Source: JAVVHH01 sp963835135
GTDB lineage: Bacteria; Pseudomonadota; Alphaproteobacteria; Acetobacterales; Acetobacteraceae
Length of the DNA stretch: 64,000 bases
Direction of reading: 5' to 3'
Assembly (NCBI GenBank): GCA_963835135.1
Contig: CAWIEF010000003.1
Coordinates: forward strand, 1,426,001 to 1,490,000
Shown here in pieces: positions 1-8,571 of the stretch (within the stretch, counting starts at the first letter, position 1; every line of letters begins with the position of its first letter). Under the pieces are notes generated by a model that was not told the origin of the DNA, did not search any database, and was given only the letters and a program-made list of their open reading frames with translations. A program made the position numbers and the translations under genes.

Positions 1-73
1 CAGCTTCAGCCATGTTCCGGGCCGCTTCGTGTTTGTCGTCGGCGCCGGAGCCTTGGTTCAGTTTGTCGCTCAT
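1..73 (-). CDS. N-terminal fragment of a small hydrophilic protein
   Basis: Only the first 24 codons are inside the window. On the minus strand an ATG at 71-73 opens a frame reading MSDKLNQGSGADDKHEAARN and on to the window edge without a stop. The composition is charged and Ala-rich, as in small soluble alphaproteobacterial proteins of unknown function. It is divergent from the gene starting at 167. The call rests on the open frame and plausible composition only, so both reality and function are uncertain. Confidence 0.4.
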   Translation of the reverse strand, partial: MSDKLNQGSGADDKHEAARNMAEA

Positions 74-166
74 GGCAGGCAAACGCCCAGCCGAGCAGAT
101 GAGTTGCAGGAACGCGGGCCGCGCCGGACCGTTGTAGCAGACCAGCAAGAGGCCGGGAGGAGTTCC

Positions 167-550
167 ATGACCGACGTCGTCCGCTTGGCGCCGCACGATC
201 CGATACCGACTGGGCCGGGCAAGCACGTGATCGTGCTGCATCGGTTCGATGAGGAAGAGCCGACGAAGACCGTCGTATCCATCACACTGACCGGACATCC
301 GGACCAGACGACGCGTCCGATGCGTCCCGACGGCCGGGCTATGGCGATCGATGAGGCAATCGACGCCGCGATCAAGGTCGCCGAAAGCGAGAAGCTGACC
401 CGAGTGCTGGTCGCCGACCGGACTGCGGGTGAACGCGAGCAAGACATCCTGCAGCATGGCGGCGACCATTCAGTCCATATGGATGGGTTGGTCGACTCTG
501 ATCTCGACGACGGTGAGCGAGGTGCAGACATGCGCGACCGGATGGGCTAG
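167..550 (+). CDS. Small protein of unknown function
   Basis: I do not recognise this 127-residue protein. The ATG at 167 is chosen because GGGAGGAG lies just upstream at 155-162; a longer frame back to 29 lacks such a site. The protein is acidic and hydrophilic, has no signal peptide or membrane segment, and contains a central segment (roughly residues 65-90) rich in Ala, Ile and Glu that could form a helix. It is followed by a 214-base gap before the inositol synthase gene, so it is probably a separate unit. Function cannot be assigned. Confidence 0.5.
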   Translation: MTDVVRLAPHDPIPTGPGKHVIVLHRFDEEEPTKTVVSITLTGHPDQTTRPMRPDGRAMAIDEAIDAAIKVAESEKLTRVLVADRTAGEREQDILQHGGDHSVHMDGLVDSDLDDGERGADMRDRMG

Positions 551-764
551 CGACGCCCCAATATTGCCATGAGCGGCCTGCAGACAGTGTTTGGCAATTC
601 AATTTGGGGACGACGATACGTTTTCCTCACGGTGGAGTGATGGATGTGGAGAGCGGGACGAGGCGGAGGCGTGGAATTTTATGCGCTTCTCATTGCCTGG
701 CACGCTCCCATGTTTGACGCTCTGAAAACGCGGTCGCGATCGTGCGACCCCAAACGGATGAAAC

Positions 765-1976
765 ATGATGCCTGATAGCGGGCTTGATGCGGCAAGTACG
801 GGTCGACGAGTTGGTGTTCTGGTGGTGGGTCTCGGCGGTGCCGTAGCCAGCACCGCTGCGGCCGGCATCGAGATGCTTCGGGCCGGTTCGAACGACATGG
901 CAGGGCTGCCGCTGGCGGCGGTGGGTGCTGCAGGGATTGCGCAATACCGCAATCTGCATTTTGCCGGCTGGGATCTGCACGGCGAGAGCCTCAACGACGC
1001 GATCCGCGAGCACCGGGTGCTCGACCGGGAACAGGCGGACGTCGTGGCGCCGGCCCTGTCGGTCATGAAGCCCTGGCCAGCGGTGGGCAGCGTCGATTTC
1101 TGCAAGAACGTCGACGGCGCCAACAAGGTCGCCGCATCGTCGCATCGCGAGGCGGTCAATCGCATCCGCGAGGACATCCGGAGCCATCGCGAAAAGACCG
1201 GCATCGACAATATGGTGATGATTAACCTCGCTTCGGTGGAGCGGTGGCCGGATCAGTCATCCCCCGCGTTGCGGACGGCCGATGGGTTCGAGCGCGGGCT
1301 CGACAACAGCGACCCAGTGATCAGCCCGGCCATGCTGTATGCCTACGCCGCGATCGCGGAAGGCGTGCCTTATGGCAACTTCACGCCGAGCCTGGCCGCC
1401 GATATCCCGGCGCTGACCGCGATGGCCGAACGCGAGAACGTGCCCGTGGCGGGCAAGGACGGCAAGACCGGCCAGACGTTCATCAAGACGGTGCTAGCGC
1501 CGGCGTTCAAAAGCCGTTCGCTCTACGTTGAGGGCTGGTTCAGCACCAACATCTTGGGCAACCGGGACGGACTGGCACTGGACAACCCGGACAGCCTCAA
1601 GAGCAAACTGAACACCAAGGGCTCCGTGCTCGACGATATCCTCGGCTACAAGGTCGAGGACCATATCGTCGACATCCGCTACTACAAGCCGCGCGGCGAC
1701 AACAAGGAAGCCTGGGACAACATCGACCTCGTTGGGTTCCTGGGGCAGAAGATGCAGATGAAGGTGAACTTCCTCTGCCGCGACAGCATTCTGGCGGCGC
1801 CGCTGGTGATCGAGATCGCGCGGGTGCTCGATCTTGCGCGGCAACGGGGCCAGGGCGGCATCCAGGAGCAGTTGGGCCTGTTCTTCAAGGCACCGATGAC
1901 GCGCGCCGGCAAGCGGGAGGAGCATAGCTTCCCGGTGCAGGAGCGGGTCTTGATGGACTGGCTCGCCGCGAGCTGA
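765..1976 (+). CDS. ino1: Inositol-3-phosphate synthase (MIPS)
   Basis: This 403-residue protein belongs to the myo-inositol-1(3)-phosphate synthase family, which isomerises glucose 6-phosphate to inositol 3-phosphate using a tightly held NAD. A Rossmann nucleotide-binding loop VVGLGGAVAS lies at residues 20-29. The family's lysine-rich active-site segment (GKDGKTGQTFIKT) is near residue 230 and is followed by the conserved NTKGSVLDDILGY and RYYKPRGDNKEAWDNIDL stretches. Length is near that of short prokaryotic forms. It is the first gene of a tightly packed run to 9293, so it probably supplies the inositol phosphate used by the Gfo/Idh, glycosyltransferase and deacetylase genes downstream. 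An ATG at 768 is an equally possible start. Confidence 0.93.
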   Translation: MMPDSGLDAASTGRRVGVLVVGLGGAVASTAAAGIEMLRAGSNDMAGLPLAAVGAAGIAQYRNLHFAGWDLHGESLNDAIREHRVLDREQADVVAPALSVMKPWPAVGSVDFCKNVDGANKVAASSHREAVNRIREDIRSHREKTGIDNMVMINLASVERWPDQSSPALRTADGFERGLDNSDPVISPAMLYAYAAIAEGVPYGNFTPSLAADIPALTAMAERENVPVAGKDGKTGQTFIKTVLAPAFKSRSLYVEGWFSTNILGNRDGLALDNPDSLKSKLNTKGSVLDDILGYKVEDHIVDIRYYKPRGDNKEAWDNIDLVGFLGQKMQMKVNFLCRDSILAAPLVIEIARVLDLARQRGQGGIQEQLGLFFKAPMTRAGKREEHSFPVQERVLMDWLAAS

Positions 1977-1979
1977 TCC

Positions 1980-2891
1980 ATGCCGGATGCACTGCCGGGC
2001 CCGGCCTCGCTCGCCAGCCTGGCGGGGCTCGCGGCCGAACTCGGAGATCTGAAGCGGCTCAGGGACGCGTCGAGCGCCGATAGCCTGGCATCGCGGATGT
2101 TTCGCCGGAGCTGGAGCGCTCTCGTCGCAGGCCAGCCGGTGCGAGACGTGGCACTGGTGAGCACCGCTGCTGCGGTCGCGGCATGCCGGCTTGGCGGCAT
2201 CGATCAGGCCGTCCTCGAGGCGGCCGGGGTTTCCGCTGGTGACGCGGCCGACGTCATGCGCCGTGGCTTGGACGAGATGGCAACGGCGATCGACTTGGAC
2301 CTCGTTTCGTCGCTGCGGGCAGAACTCGGCACGACGTTGGCCGCGAGCGCGGTGCCGGCGTTCGTAGAGGCGCTCATCCGGCAGCCGCGAGCAGGGGCGA
2401 CCTGTCCGGGCAAGCCGCGGATCGTGTTGGAGCCGCCGGAGGGTCATGGCGATCACTGCATGATCGTGGCCGTGCTCGCCTGCATCCTGGCGCCGCGCTA
2501 CGGGGCGTCGCCGGAAACGGCGTTTCTGGCGGGAATGGCGCATCACCTGCACAACGCGCACCTGCCGGATAGCGGCTTCGCCGGAGAAGTCCTGCTGGGC
2601 GAGCATCTGGGGCCGCTGATGCGGACTTTGTTCGCGCGAGAGTTGGCGACGCTGCCCCCGGCGTTGGCCCGCGAAGCACGGGCGGCGCTGGATTTGATTG
2701 CTGATGCCGACAACCCGGTCGGTCGCGCGTTCAACGCCGCCGACGTGATCGACCGGGTGCTGCAGATGCGGCACTACGACCAGGTCGCACAGTTCCGGAC
2801 GGCGCAGGCGCTGGAGGATCTGGACCTTGTGCACGTGGGGCCGGTGCAGGCGTTCCATTTTGCCGTGCTGCGGGATGCGGGGCTGGTTTGA
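1980..2891 (+). CDS. Variant HD-fold protein, possible metal-dependent enzyme
   Basis: This 303-residue protein starts 3 bases after the inositol synthase stop. I do not know its function. A cluster of metal-ligand-like residues resembles the HD superfamily: His159 (GHGDHC), His188-His189 (GMAHHLHNAH), His209 (GEHLG), and Asp255/Asp258 (ADVIDRV). The canonical HD pair would be HH here. HD-fold proteins include phosphohydrolases and also diiron oxygenases such as myo-inositol oxygenase and PhnZ, so an oxidative role on a cyclitol is conceivable given the neighbours, but this is inference. The first 130 residues are Ala-rich and helical with no recognised domain. No signal peptide is visible. 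Confidence 0.6.
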   Translation: MPDALPGPASLASLAGLAAELGDLKRLRDASSADSLASRMFRRSWSALVAGQPVRDVALVSTAAAVAACRLGGIDQAVLEAAGVSAGDAADVMRRGLDEMATAIDLDLVSSLRAELGTTLAASAVPAFVEALIRQPRAGATCPGKPRIVLEPPEGHGDHCMIVAVLACILAPRYGASPETAFLAGMAHHLHNAHLPDSGFAGEVLLGEHLGPLMRTLFARELATLPPALAREARAALDLIADADNPVGRAFNAADVIDRVLQMRHYDQVAQFRTAQALEDLDLVHVGPVQAFHFAVLRDAGLV

Positions 2892-4015
2892 GAGGGCTTA
2901 TCAGTCCCGTGTCGCGGCAGGTGCTGGCTGAAGAGACGCCGCATTCGCTGGCGGCGGCGGGGGAGCGGTGGCCGGTGGTCGAGGGCATCCCCTATCTGCG
3001 GACAGGGCGGGAGGCGCTGGTCGCCGATACGCTGCATCTGCTCGACGAGGGACGGGAGGACGAGGCGCTCGCGCTGCTGCTGGGGGACCAGGACGACTGG
3101 GCGCGCACGCCGCCCGCGTCGATGGACGAGCGGATGGGCGTCGTTCGCGATGCCGGCCGGATCAGCTTTCGGGAGGCGATGGAACGGCTCGCCTTCGGGG
3201 GTGTCGGCACGTATTTCGCGCATCGGTGGTCGGACCCGACGTTCCTGTCGGGGCTGGCGCTGGCGGAGGCGCATTGGAGCAATCCGGCGAGCGTGTTCGA
3301 ATTGGCGTGCGGCGCCGGGCATTTCCTGCGGGAGTTCGGGCGGTTCTGCCCGGACGTGGCGGGCGGCGACGTGGTGTTTGCCAAGTTATGGCTGGCGCGG
3401 CGGTTCGTGGCGCCGGCGGCCCGGCTGGTCTGCTTCGACGCGGCGCAGCCATGGCCGCTCGGAGACGCGGTGGCGGACCTGCTGTTCTGTCACGACGCGT
3501 TTTATTTCCTGCCGGAAAAGCCGCACGTGGCGGCCGAGATGCGCCGGGTCACGTCGGGGCCGGTGCTGGTGGGACATGCGCATAATGCGCTGGTCGACAA
3601 TTTGTCGGCCGGGGCGCCGCTGGCCCCAGGCGCCTATGCGGCGCTGTTCGAGCAGCCGGTTTTGTATAACGACGCGGTGCTGACCGCCGCGCTGCTAGGC
3701 GGGATCGTCCCGCACGCGGCATCGGCGGAGGGGCTGGCGGGGGCGGCGGCGGTGTCGCTCGCGTCGCGCGCGCCAGCGGCGCGGGCGGTCGTGGGCGGAT
3801 TGGCGATGCCGGCGGCGGGGGCGGCGCTGCGGCGCAACCCACTCTATGAGGATGGGCTGATCGCATGGCCCTCGCCGCGGTATCAGACGGAGTATGGCCC
3901 CCTCGCCTCCTATCCGGACCGCGCGGAAGGCCCGGCGCAAGCGACCGCCGGCGACCCGGCCGTCGACCGGCTCGCACGCCGGCGTATTCTGGTGGACCTG
4001 CCGGCCCGATGGTGA
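2888..4015 (+). CDS. Class I SAM-dependent methyltransferase with Trm112-like N-terminus
   Basis: This 375-residue protein begins at a TTG (2888-2890) that overlaps the stop of the HD-fold gene, implying translational coupling. Motif I of class I methyltransferases is visible near residue 137 (FELACGAGHFL), and an acidic-aromatic motif follows (LLFCHDAFYFLPE). The first 40 residues (PVSRQVL, then RWPVVEGIPYL) look like a Trm112/zinc-ribbon segment that has lost its cysteines. The substrate is unknown; the neighbours suggest a sugar or cyclitol derivative. Its last 7 bases overlap the oxidoreductase gene. Confidence 0.75.
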   Translation: MRGLISPVSRQVLAEETPHSLAAAGERWPVVEGIPYLRTGREALVADTLHLLDEGREDEALALLLGDQDDWARTPPASMDERMGVVRDAGRISFREAMERLAFGGVGTYFAHRWSDPTFLSGLALAEAHWSNPASVFELACGAGHFLREFGRFCPDVAGGDVVFAKLWLARRFVAPAARLVCFDAAQPWPLGDAVADLLFCHDAFYFLPEKPHVAAEMRRVTSGPVLVGHAHNALVDNLSAGAPLAPGAYAALFEQPVLYNDAVLTAALLGGIVPHAASAEGLAGAAAVSLASRAPAARAVVGGLAMPAAGAALRRNPLYEDGLIAWPSPRYQTEYGPLASYPDRAEGPAQATAGDPAVDRLARRRILVDLPARW

Positions 4016-5013
4016 AGCTCGGCTGGGGTATCGCGGGCTGCGGCTGGGTCGCGCGCGACTATGTCGGGCCGGCGATCGAGGCGTCGGCAAACGGCAGGCT
4101 CGTCGCCTGCTACGATCCCGACCCACGGTCGCGGAAGATGGCGGCCGACCTGTTCCGGGTCGAGTGCTTCGAGACGATCGACACCTTCCTGGCCTGCCCT
4201 GGATTGCAGGCGGTGTATGTAGCCGCGCCGAACGATGCGCATCGTGGACTGGTCGAGGCAGTGGCGCAGGCCGGGTTGCCGGTGCTGTGCGAGAAGCCGA
4301 TGGCAACGACCCTGGCCGATGCAGAGGCGATGGTCACGGCGTGCGTGCAAGCCGGGGTGCGGTATGCGACGGCGTTCGACCAGCGCTTCCATGCGGCCCA
4401 TCGCGCGTTGGCCGGCCTCATCGCCAAGGGCCGGCTCGGGACGGTGACGGCGATCCGCATCGTCTATGCGTGCTGGCTGCCGGCGAACTGGGCAGGCGAC
4501 AACTGGCGGATCGACCGCAAGCGCGCGGGCGGCGGGGCGTTGATGGACTTGGCGCCGCACGGCCTCGACCTGTCGGCGACCCTGCTGGGCGAGCCGCTCG
4601 TCGAGGTCTCGGCGTTCGGGCAGGCCCGGGTGCACCACTATGATGTCGAGGACGGTGCCCTCCTGATGGCGCGCTCACGCTCGGGCGTGCTGGTTCAGAT
4701 GCATGTGGCCTACAACTGCCCCGAGACGCTGCCGCGTCGCCGGCTCGAGGTGACGGGCACGGCCGGGCAGGCGGTGGCGACGGACACGATGGGGCAGACG
4801 GCTGGTGGAACGCTCGAGCTGATCGACGCGGCGACCGGGGTCGCGCAGGCGGTCGACGTGCCGGGAGCGGCACGCTCGCCGTTCTTGAACCAAGTCGAAG
4901 CCTTCGCGTCGGCAGTCTTGGGAACGGGATCGTTCCCGTTTACGGCGGAGGCGGACCTGCACACGATGGGATTGGTGCTGCGAGCGCAAGAAATGGCGGG
5001 AGCCTCGTTGTGA
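4009..5013 (+). CDS. Gfo/Idh/MocA-family NAD(P)-dependent oxidoreductase
   Basis: The 334-residue protein is chosen to start at ATG 4009, directly before the N-terminal Rossmann motif WGIAGCGWVA, and overlaps the methyltransferase stop. The family signature EKP is at residues 95-97 (CEKPMATTL), and GGALMDLAPHGLDLSATLLG carries the conserved histidine region of the substrate domain. Family members oxidise or reduce sugars and inositols (inositol 2-dehydrogenase, scyllo-inositol dehydrogenase, glucose-fructose oxidoreductase). Beside an inositol synthase, a cyclitol or inositol-phosphate dehydrogenase role is a reasonable inference, but specificity cannot be read from the sequence. It overlaps the next gene by 4 bases. 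Confidence 0.87.
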   Translation: MVKLGWGIAGCGWVARDYVGPAIEASANGRLVACYDPDPRSRKMAADLFRVECFETIDTFLACPGLQAVYVAAPNDAHRGLVEAVAQAGLPVLCEKPMATTLADAEAMVTACVQAGVRYATAFDQRFHAAHRALAGLIAKGRLGTVTAIRIVYACWLPANWAGDNWRIDRKRAGGGALMDLAPHGLDLSATLLGEPLVEVSAFGQARVHHYDVEDGALLMARSRSGVLVQMHVAYNCPETLPRRRLEVTGTAGQAVATDTMGQTAGGTLELIDAATGVAQAVDVPGAARSPFLNQVEAFASAVLGTGSFPFTAEADLHTMGLVLRAQEMAGASL

Positions 5014-6533
5014 GTTCACATGTATTGCCGCCCGACATGCCCGCGGCGGGTGCGGCGTATGTCGCCTCGATGCCGGAGGGCAAGGTCGAGCTGTTCGCGC
5101 TGTCGCCGCTCGACCGCACGGGCGTGGCGTGCTGGAACGCCATCTTCCTGAACGCGGACGGGACGCGGTGGCACGGGGTCGTGCCGCATGGCGTCGGCTA
5201 TGGCGTCGACGACGCGAGCGCCATCATCGGAACGACGGGCGAGTTGGCCGAGGCGGTGCATTCGGCGGTGCAGATCTGGCGCATGGAGCGGCGGCCGGCG
5301 AGCTATGCCGCGCTGACGGCCGAGTTCGGGCTACGCGGGGTGGCCGATCCGGTCAGTCTCGTGCTGCCGGCGGGCAGCCCGGTCGATGCGGAGACGGTGC
5401 TCGAGTGGGTGCCAGCGCATCGCTGGCCGGGGGGCGAGCGCGTTTGGGTGCCGATCGACATCGCGGCCTGCTCCGTGGGCGATCTGAGCGAGGGCTACGA
5501 GCCGTTCACGACGCCGATCACCAACGGACTCGGCGCCGGACCCACGCTGGATTTCGCGGTCGGGCACGGGATTTGCGAGCTATTGCAGCGGGACGGCAAC
5601 GGGACCGGGTTCCGGGCGATGGATCGCGGGATCGCGCTCGAGTTCGGCCCGGACGAGCCGCGCGACCCGCGCACGCGGGCCCTGCTGGCCAAGCTGGACG
5701 AGCTCGGGATCGAAGTCATCCCGAAGTTCGCCACCGACGAGTTCGGGACGGCGAACGTGTATTGCGTGGGTGCCGAGCGCCCGGGGGTCGCGGCGGCCTA
5801 CCCGATCATGGTAACGGCCGCGGGCGAGGCCGCGTCGCTCGACCGGGAGCATGCGCTGCGCAAGGCGTTGTTCGAGTTCGCGGCGGCGCGGGTGCGCAAG
5901 GTGTTCAGCCACGCGCGGCTCGCCGACATCGCCGGGATCGCACCGCCGGATTACCTGGAGCGGTTCCGCGCGCATCACACGCTGGGCGGCGAAGAGGGCC
6001 GCAGCCTGACGGCGATGGTCGAGTGGCTGCGGCTGGATCAGGCCGCCATGCGGTCGATGCTGGGCGACACGGTGCTGAGCCGGCGGGCGACCAAGGCGTT
6101 CGCCGAGCTGCCGACCTGGTCCGGGCCGTTGTCGGGCACCGAACTCGTCTCGGAGTTAGCGCGGCGGTTCGCGGCCGAGGGCATGGAGATCCTGTATGTG
6201 GATTTCTCGCCGCCGGGACATCCGGAGGTGCGGGTGGTCAAGGCCATCGTGCCCGGGCTCGAGGTCGAGACGATGAGCTATCACCGGATCGGGGCGCGCG
6301 GCGTGCGCAAGCTGCTGGCGCGCGGGTCGCCGCTGGTGGGCATGGGGCCGCCGCCACCGGGGGCCAAACCGGTGCGCCTGACGGTCGAGGCCGAAGCCGG
6401 GCTGGGCGGTCCAGCGTGGCTGGACGCCGCAGCGGTCGACCGGATCGTCGGCCGGCTCTACCCGCTCTATCGCGAGCCGGAGGTGCACAGCGCGCCGATC
6501 AGCATGGAGATGGGCAGCAGGGCTGCGGCATGA
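5010..6533 (+). CDS. YcaO-domain protein (ATP-dependent amide-backbone or small-molecule enzyme)
   Basis: This 507-residue protein starts at a GTG overlapping the oxidoreductase stop (GTGA). The YcaO signature NGLGAGPTLDFAVGHG followed by ICELLQRDG lies at about residues 172-196. A second ATP-site motif, LRKALFEFAAARVRK, is near 283-297, with Ala where many family members have Gln. A further conserved stretch VVKAIVPGLEVETMSYHRIG follows. Known YcaO enzymes use ATP to make azolines, thioamides or amidines, usually on peptides, but some act without a peptide. No TfuA, E1-like partner, azoline dehydrogenase or precursor peptide is visible here, and all neighbours are sugar or cyclitol enzymes. 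The C-terminus lacks a proline-rich tail. Fold is clear, reaction unknown. Confidence 0.85.
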   Translation: MSSHVLPPDMPAAGAAYVASMPEGKVELFALSPLDRTGVACWNAIFLNADGTRWHGVVPHGVGYGVDDASAIIGTTGELAEAVHSAVQIWRMERRPASYAALTAEFGLRGVADPVSLVLPAGSPVDAETVLEWVPAHRWPGGERVWVPIDIAACSVGDLSEGYEPFTTPITNGLGAGPTLDFAVGHGICELLQRDGNGTGFRAMDRGIALEFGPDEPRDPRTRALLAKLDELGIEVIPKFATDEFGTANVYCVGAERPGVAAAYPIMVTAAGEAASLDREHALRKALFEFAAARVRKVFSHARLADIAGIAPPDYLERFRAHHTLGGEEGRSLTAMVEWLRLDQAAMRSMLGDTVLSRRATKAFAELPTWSGPLSGTELVSELARRFAAEGMEILYVDFSPPGHPEVRVVKAIVPGLEVETMSYHRIGARGVRKLLARGSPLVGMGPPPPGAKPVRLTVEAEAGLGGPAWLDAAAVDRIVGRLYPLYREPEVHSAPISMEMGSRAAA

Positions 6534-7357
6534 GCCTGCGGTTCGCCTACAACACCAATGGGGCGGCAAACCACCGGCTGGACGACGCGCTGGGCCTGAT
6601 CGCTGACGCGGGCTACGACGGCGTGGCGCTGACGCTGGACATCCATCACCTCGACCCGTTCGCGCCCGATTTCGCCGAGCAGCGCCGGCGCGTGGCCCGG
6701 CGGCTGCGCGAACTCGGGCTGGGCTGCGTGGTCGAGACCGGGGCGCGGTTCCTGCTCGACCCACGCGCCAAGCACGAACCGACGTTGGTGACGGCCGATG
6801 CCGCCGGGCGCGCGCGCCGGGTCGAGTTCCTGGGTCGGGCGCTGGAAGTGGCGGCCGAGACCGGGGCCGATGCCATGTCGTTCTGGGCCGGTGTCCCGAG
6901 GGCCGGGGTGGCGCGGGAGGACGCGCTGGCCTGGCTGCGCGACGGCGTCGAGCAGGTGGTGCAGCGGGCCGAGGCTCTGGGTGCGACCGCGGCATTAGAG
7001 CCGGAGCCGGGCATGCTGGTCGAGACAGCCGACGACTGGGCGGCGCTCGGGATCGGTGGGCTGCGACTGGCGCTGGACACCGGGCACTGCCTCGTCACCG
7101 GCGAGCGTGACCCGGCCGACGCAGTTCGGCATTTCGCTGCCCATCTCGGGACGGTGTCGATCGAGGACATGAAGCGCGGCGTGCATATTCATCTGCCGTT
7201 CGGCGAGGGCGACATGGATATTCCGGGCATTCTTGCCGCACTGGACGGGATCGGCTTCGACCGGCTCGTCTGCGTGGAACTGAGCCGCGAAAGCCACCGG
7301 GCGGATTGGGCGGTGCCGGCAAGCTTGGTCTACCTCCGGGCCCGCCTGGCGCAATGA
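6530..7357 (+). CDS. Sugar phosphate isomerase/epimerase-like TIM-barrel protein
   Basis: The 275-residue protein starts at ATG 6530 and overlaps the YcaO stop (ATGA). It has the AP-endonuclease-2/xylose-isomerase-like TIM-barrel pattern: LIADAGYDGVALTLD near the start, ALEPEPGMLVET in the middle, LALDTGHCLVTGE with the metal-ligand Asp and His, then VSIEDMKRGVHIHLPFGEGD and LVCVELSRESHR at the end. Family members include IolE-type dehydratases, inosose isomerases and hydroxypyruvate isomerases that act on sugars or cyclitols with a divalent metal. In this operon an isomerase, epimerase or dehydratase acting on a keto-inositol made by the Gfo/Idh enzyme is plausible. That assignment is inference. 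Confidence 0.82.
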   Translation: MSLRFAYNTNGAANHRLDDALGLIADAGYDGVALTLDIHHLDPFAPDFAEQRRRVARRLRELGLGCVVETGARFLLDPRAKHEPTLVTADAAGRARRVEFLGRALEVAAETGADAMSFWAGVPRAGVAREDALAWLRDGVEQVVQRAEALGATAALEPEPGMLVETADDWAALGIGGLRLALDTGHCLVTGERDPADAVRHFAAHLGTVSIEDMKRGVHIHLPFGEGDMDIPGILAALDGIGFDRLVCVELSRESHRADWAVPASLVYLRARLAQ

Positions 7358-8571
7358 GAGTTTGCTTCGTCAGCCGGCAATTCTTTCCGGCGATTTCGGG
7401 AATGAGCGTCTATGCGGTCAACCTGCTGCGCGAATTGGTCGCGGCGGGGCACGATGTGACGATGGTCAGCCAATACCGCGGCGACGAGTTCGGCAAGCGC
7501 GTCTACGGCGGCGGGCCGCCGCCGGAGGTGCAGGGGGTGCGCGTGCTCGGGCTGGAACAGGTCGGCGAGCAGAGCACCGGCGACTTCGAGCTGGACATCT
7601 CGACCATGCGGGACACGATCGTCGCCGAGCACCGGCGTCAGCCGTTCGACGTGCTGCACGCGCAATATGGCTACCCGACCGGCTGGGCGACGATGCTGGC
7701 CTCGCGCGAGACCGGAGTGCCGACCGTGGTGTCGATCCAGGGCGGCGACGGGCACTGGGTCGGCAGTTGCTGCGAGACGCATCGTCTGGCAATGACCGGG
7801 GTGCTCGATCATGCCGGCGCGGTGCTGATCGGATGCAACTCGTTCCGCGACGAGGTGGTGCAGCGGCTGGGCACGGCGCCGGACCGGTTCACCATCGTGC
7901 CGGGTGCGGTCGAGACGGAGCGGTTCACCCCTGGGAACGGCCAGACCGAGGAGCCGCCGGTCATGCTGTATCACGGCCGGGTCGACGCCCGGAAAGGGGT
8001 GCTGGACCTGCTCGAGGCCGCCCGCCGATTACGTGCGGATGGCGAACCGTTCCGGCTGCTCGTCTCCGGGATCGGGCCCACCTATGACGAGACGGAGGCG
8101 GCGATCTCGCACCTCGGATTGCAGGGGTGCGTCGAGATGACCGGCTACGTCGACTACGCCGATGTGCCTGACGTGTACCGTCGGGCGAGCATTTTCGTGT
8201 CGCCGACCTATGCCGAGGGCTTCAGCAACACGATCCTTGAAGCGATGGCGAGCGGGATGGCGGTCGTGTCCTGCCGATCGGTCGGCGTGGTCGATTGCAT
8301 CCGTGATGGCGAGAACGGCTTGCTCACGGAACCCGGCGATGTCGCGGGGCTGACCGAGGCGCTGCGGCGGGTCCTGCGGGACAGGGCGTTGCGGGAGCGG
8401 CTTGCCGCAGCCGCGCTCGAGGAGTGCCGGGCCGTGTATTCGTGGCCCAACGTGGCCGGGCAGATCATGGGTGTGTATGCGCGGCTCCGCGGGACGGCGC
8501 CGGACCTCGCCTGGACCCCCGCCCTGCCGATGAGCCCTTGCCGGTTTCGGGCGGAGCCGCATCTGCTGTGA
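7354..8571 (+). CDS. GT4-family glycosyltransferase
   Basis: A 405-residue GT-B fold glycosyltransferase of family 4, starting at ATG 7354 and overlapping the preceding stop (ATGA). The N-terminal domain opens with the FFPAISGMSVYAVNLLREL acceptor-side loop. The C-terminal nucleotide-sugar domain has HGRVDARKGVLDLLEA, and the retaining E-x7-E motif lies near residues 288-296 (AEGFSNTILEAMASG). The best-known family member that works with inositol phosphate is MshA of mycothiol synthesis, which is also followed by a PIG-L deacetylase step. Here the gene is likewise coupled to a PIG-L gene, suggesting formation of an N-acetylaminosugar glycoside that is later deacetylated. Donor and acceptor are not proven. 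Confidence 0.9.
   Translation: MRVCFVSRQFFPAISGMSVYAVNLLRELVAAGHDVTMVSQYRGDEFGKRVYGGGPPPEVQGVRVLGLEQVGEQSTGDFELDISTMRDTIVAEHRRQPFDVLHAQYGYPTGWATMLASRETGVPTVVSIQGGDGHWVGSCCETHRLAMTGVLDHAGAVLIGCNSFRDEVVQRLGTAPDRFTIVPGAVETERFTPGNGQTEEPPVMLYHGRVDARKGVLDLLEAARRLRADGEPFRLLVSGIGPTYDETEAAISHLGLQGCVEMTGYVDYADVPDVYRRASIFVSPTYAEGFSNTILEAMASGMAVVSCRSVGVVDCIRDGENGLLTEPGDVAGLTEALRRVLRDRALRERLAAAALEECRAVYSWPNVAGQIMGVYARLRGTAPDLAWTPALPMSPCRFRAEPHLL

Noticed and set aside
551..764. Hidden precursor peptide for the YcaO protein
   Set aside because: The gap before the operon, and the gap 9294-9365, hold no short frame with a ribosome site and a leader/core-like sequence.
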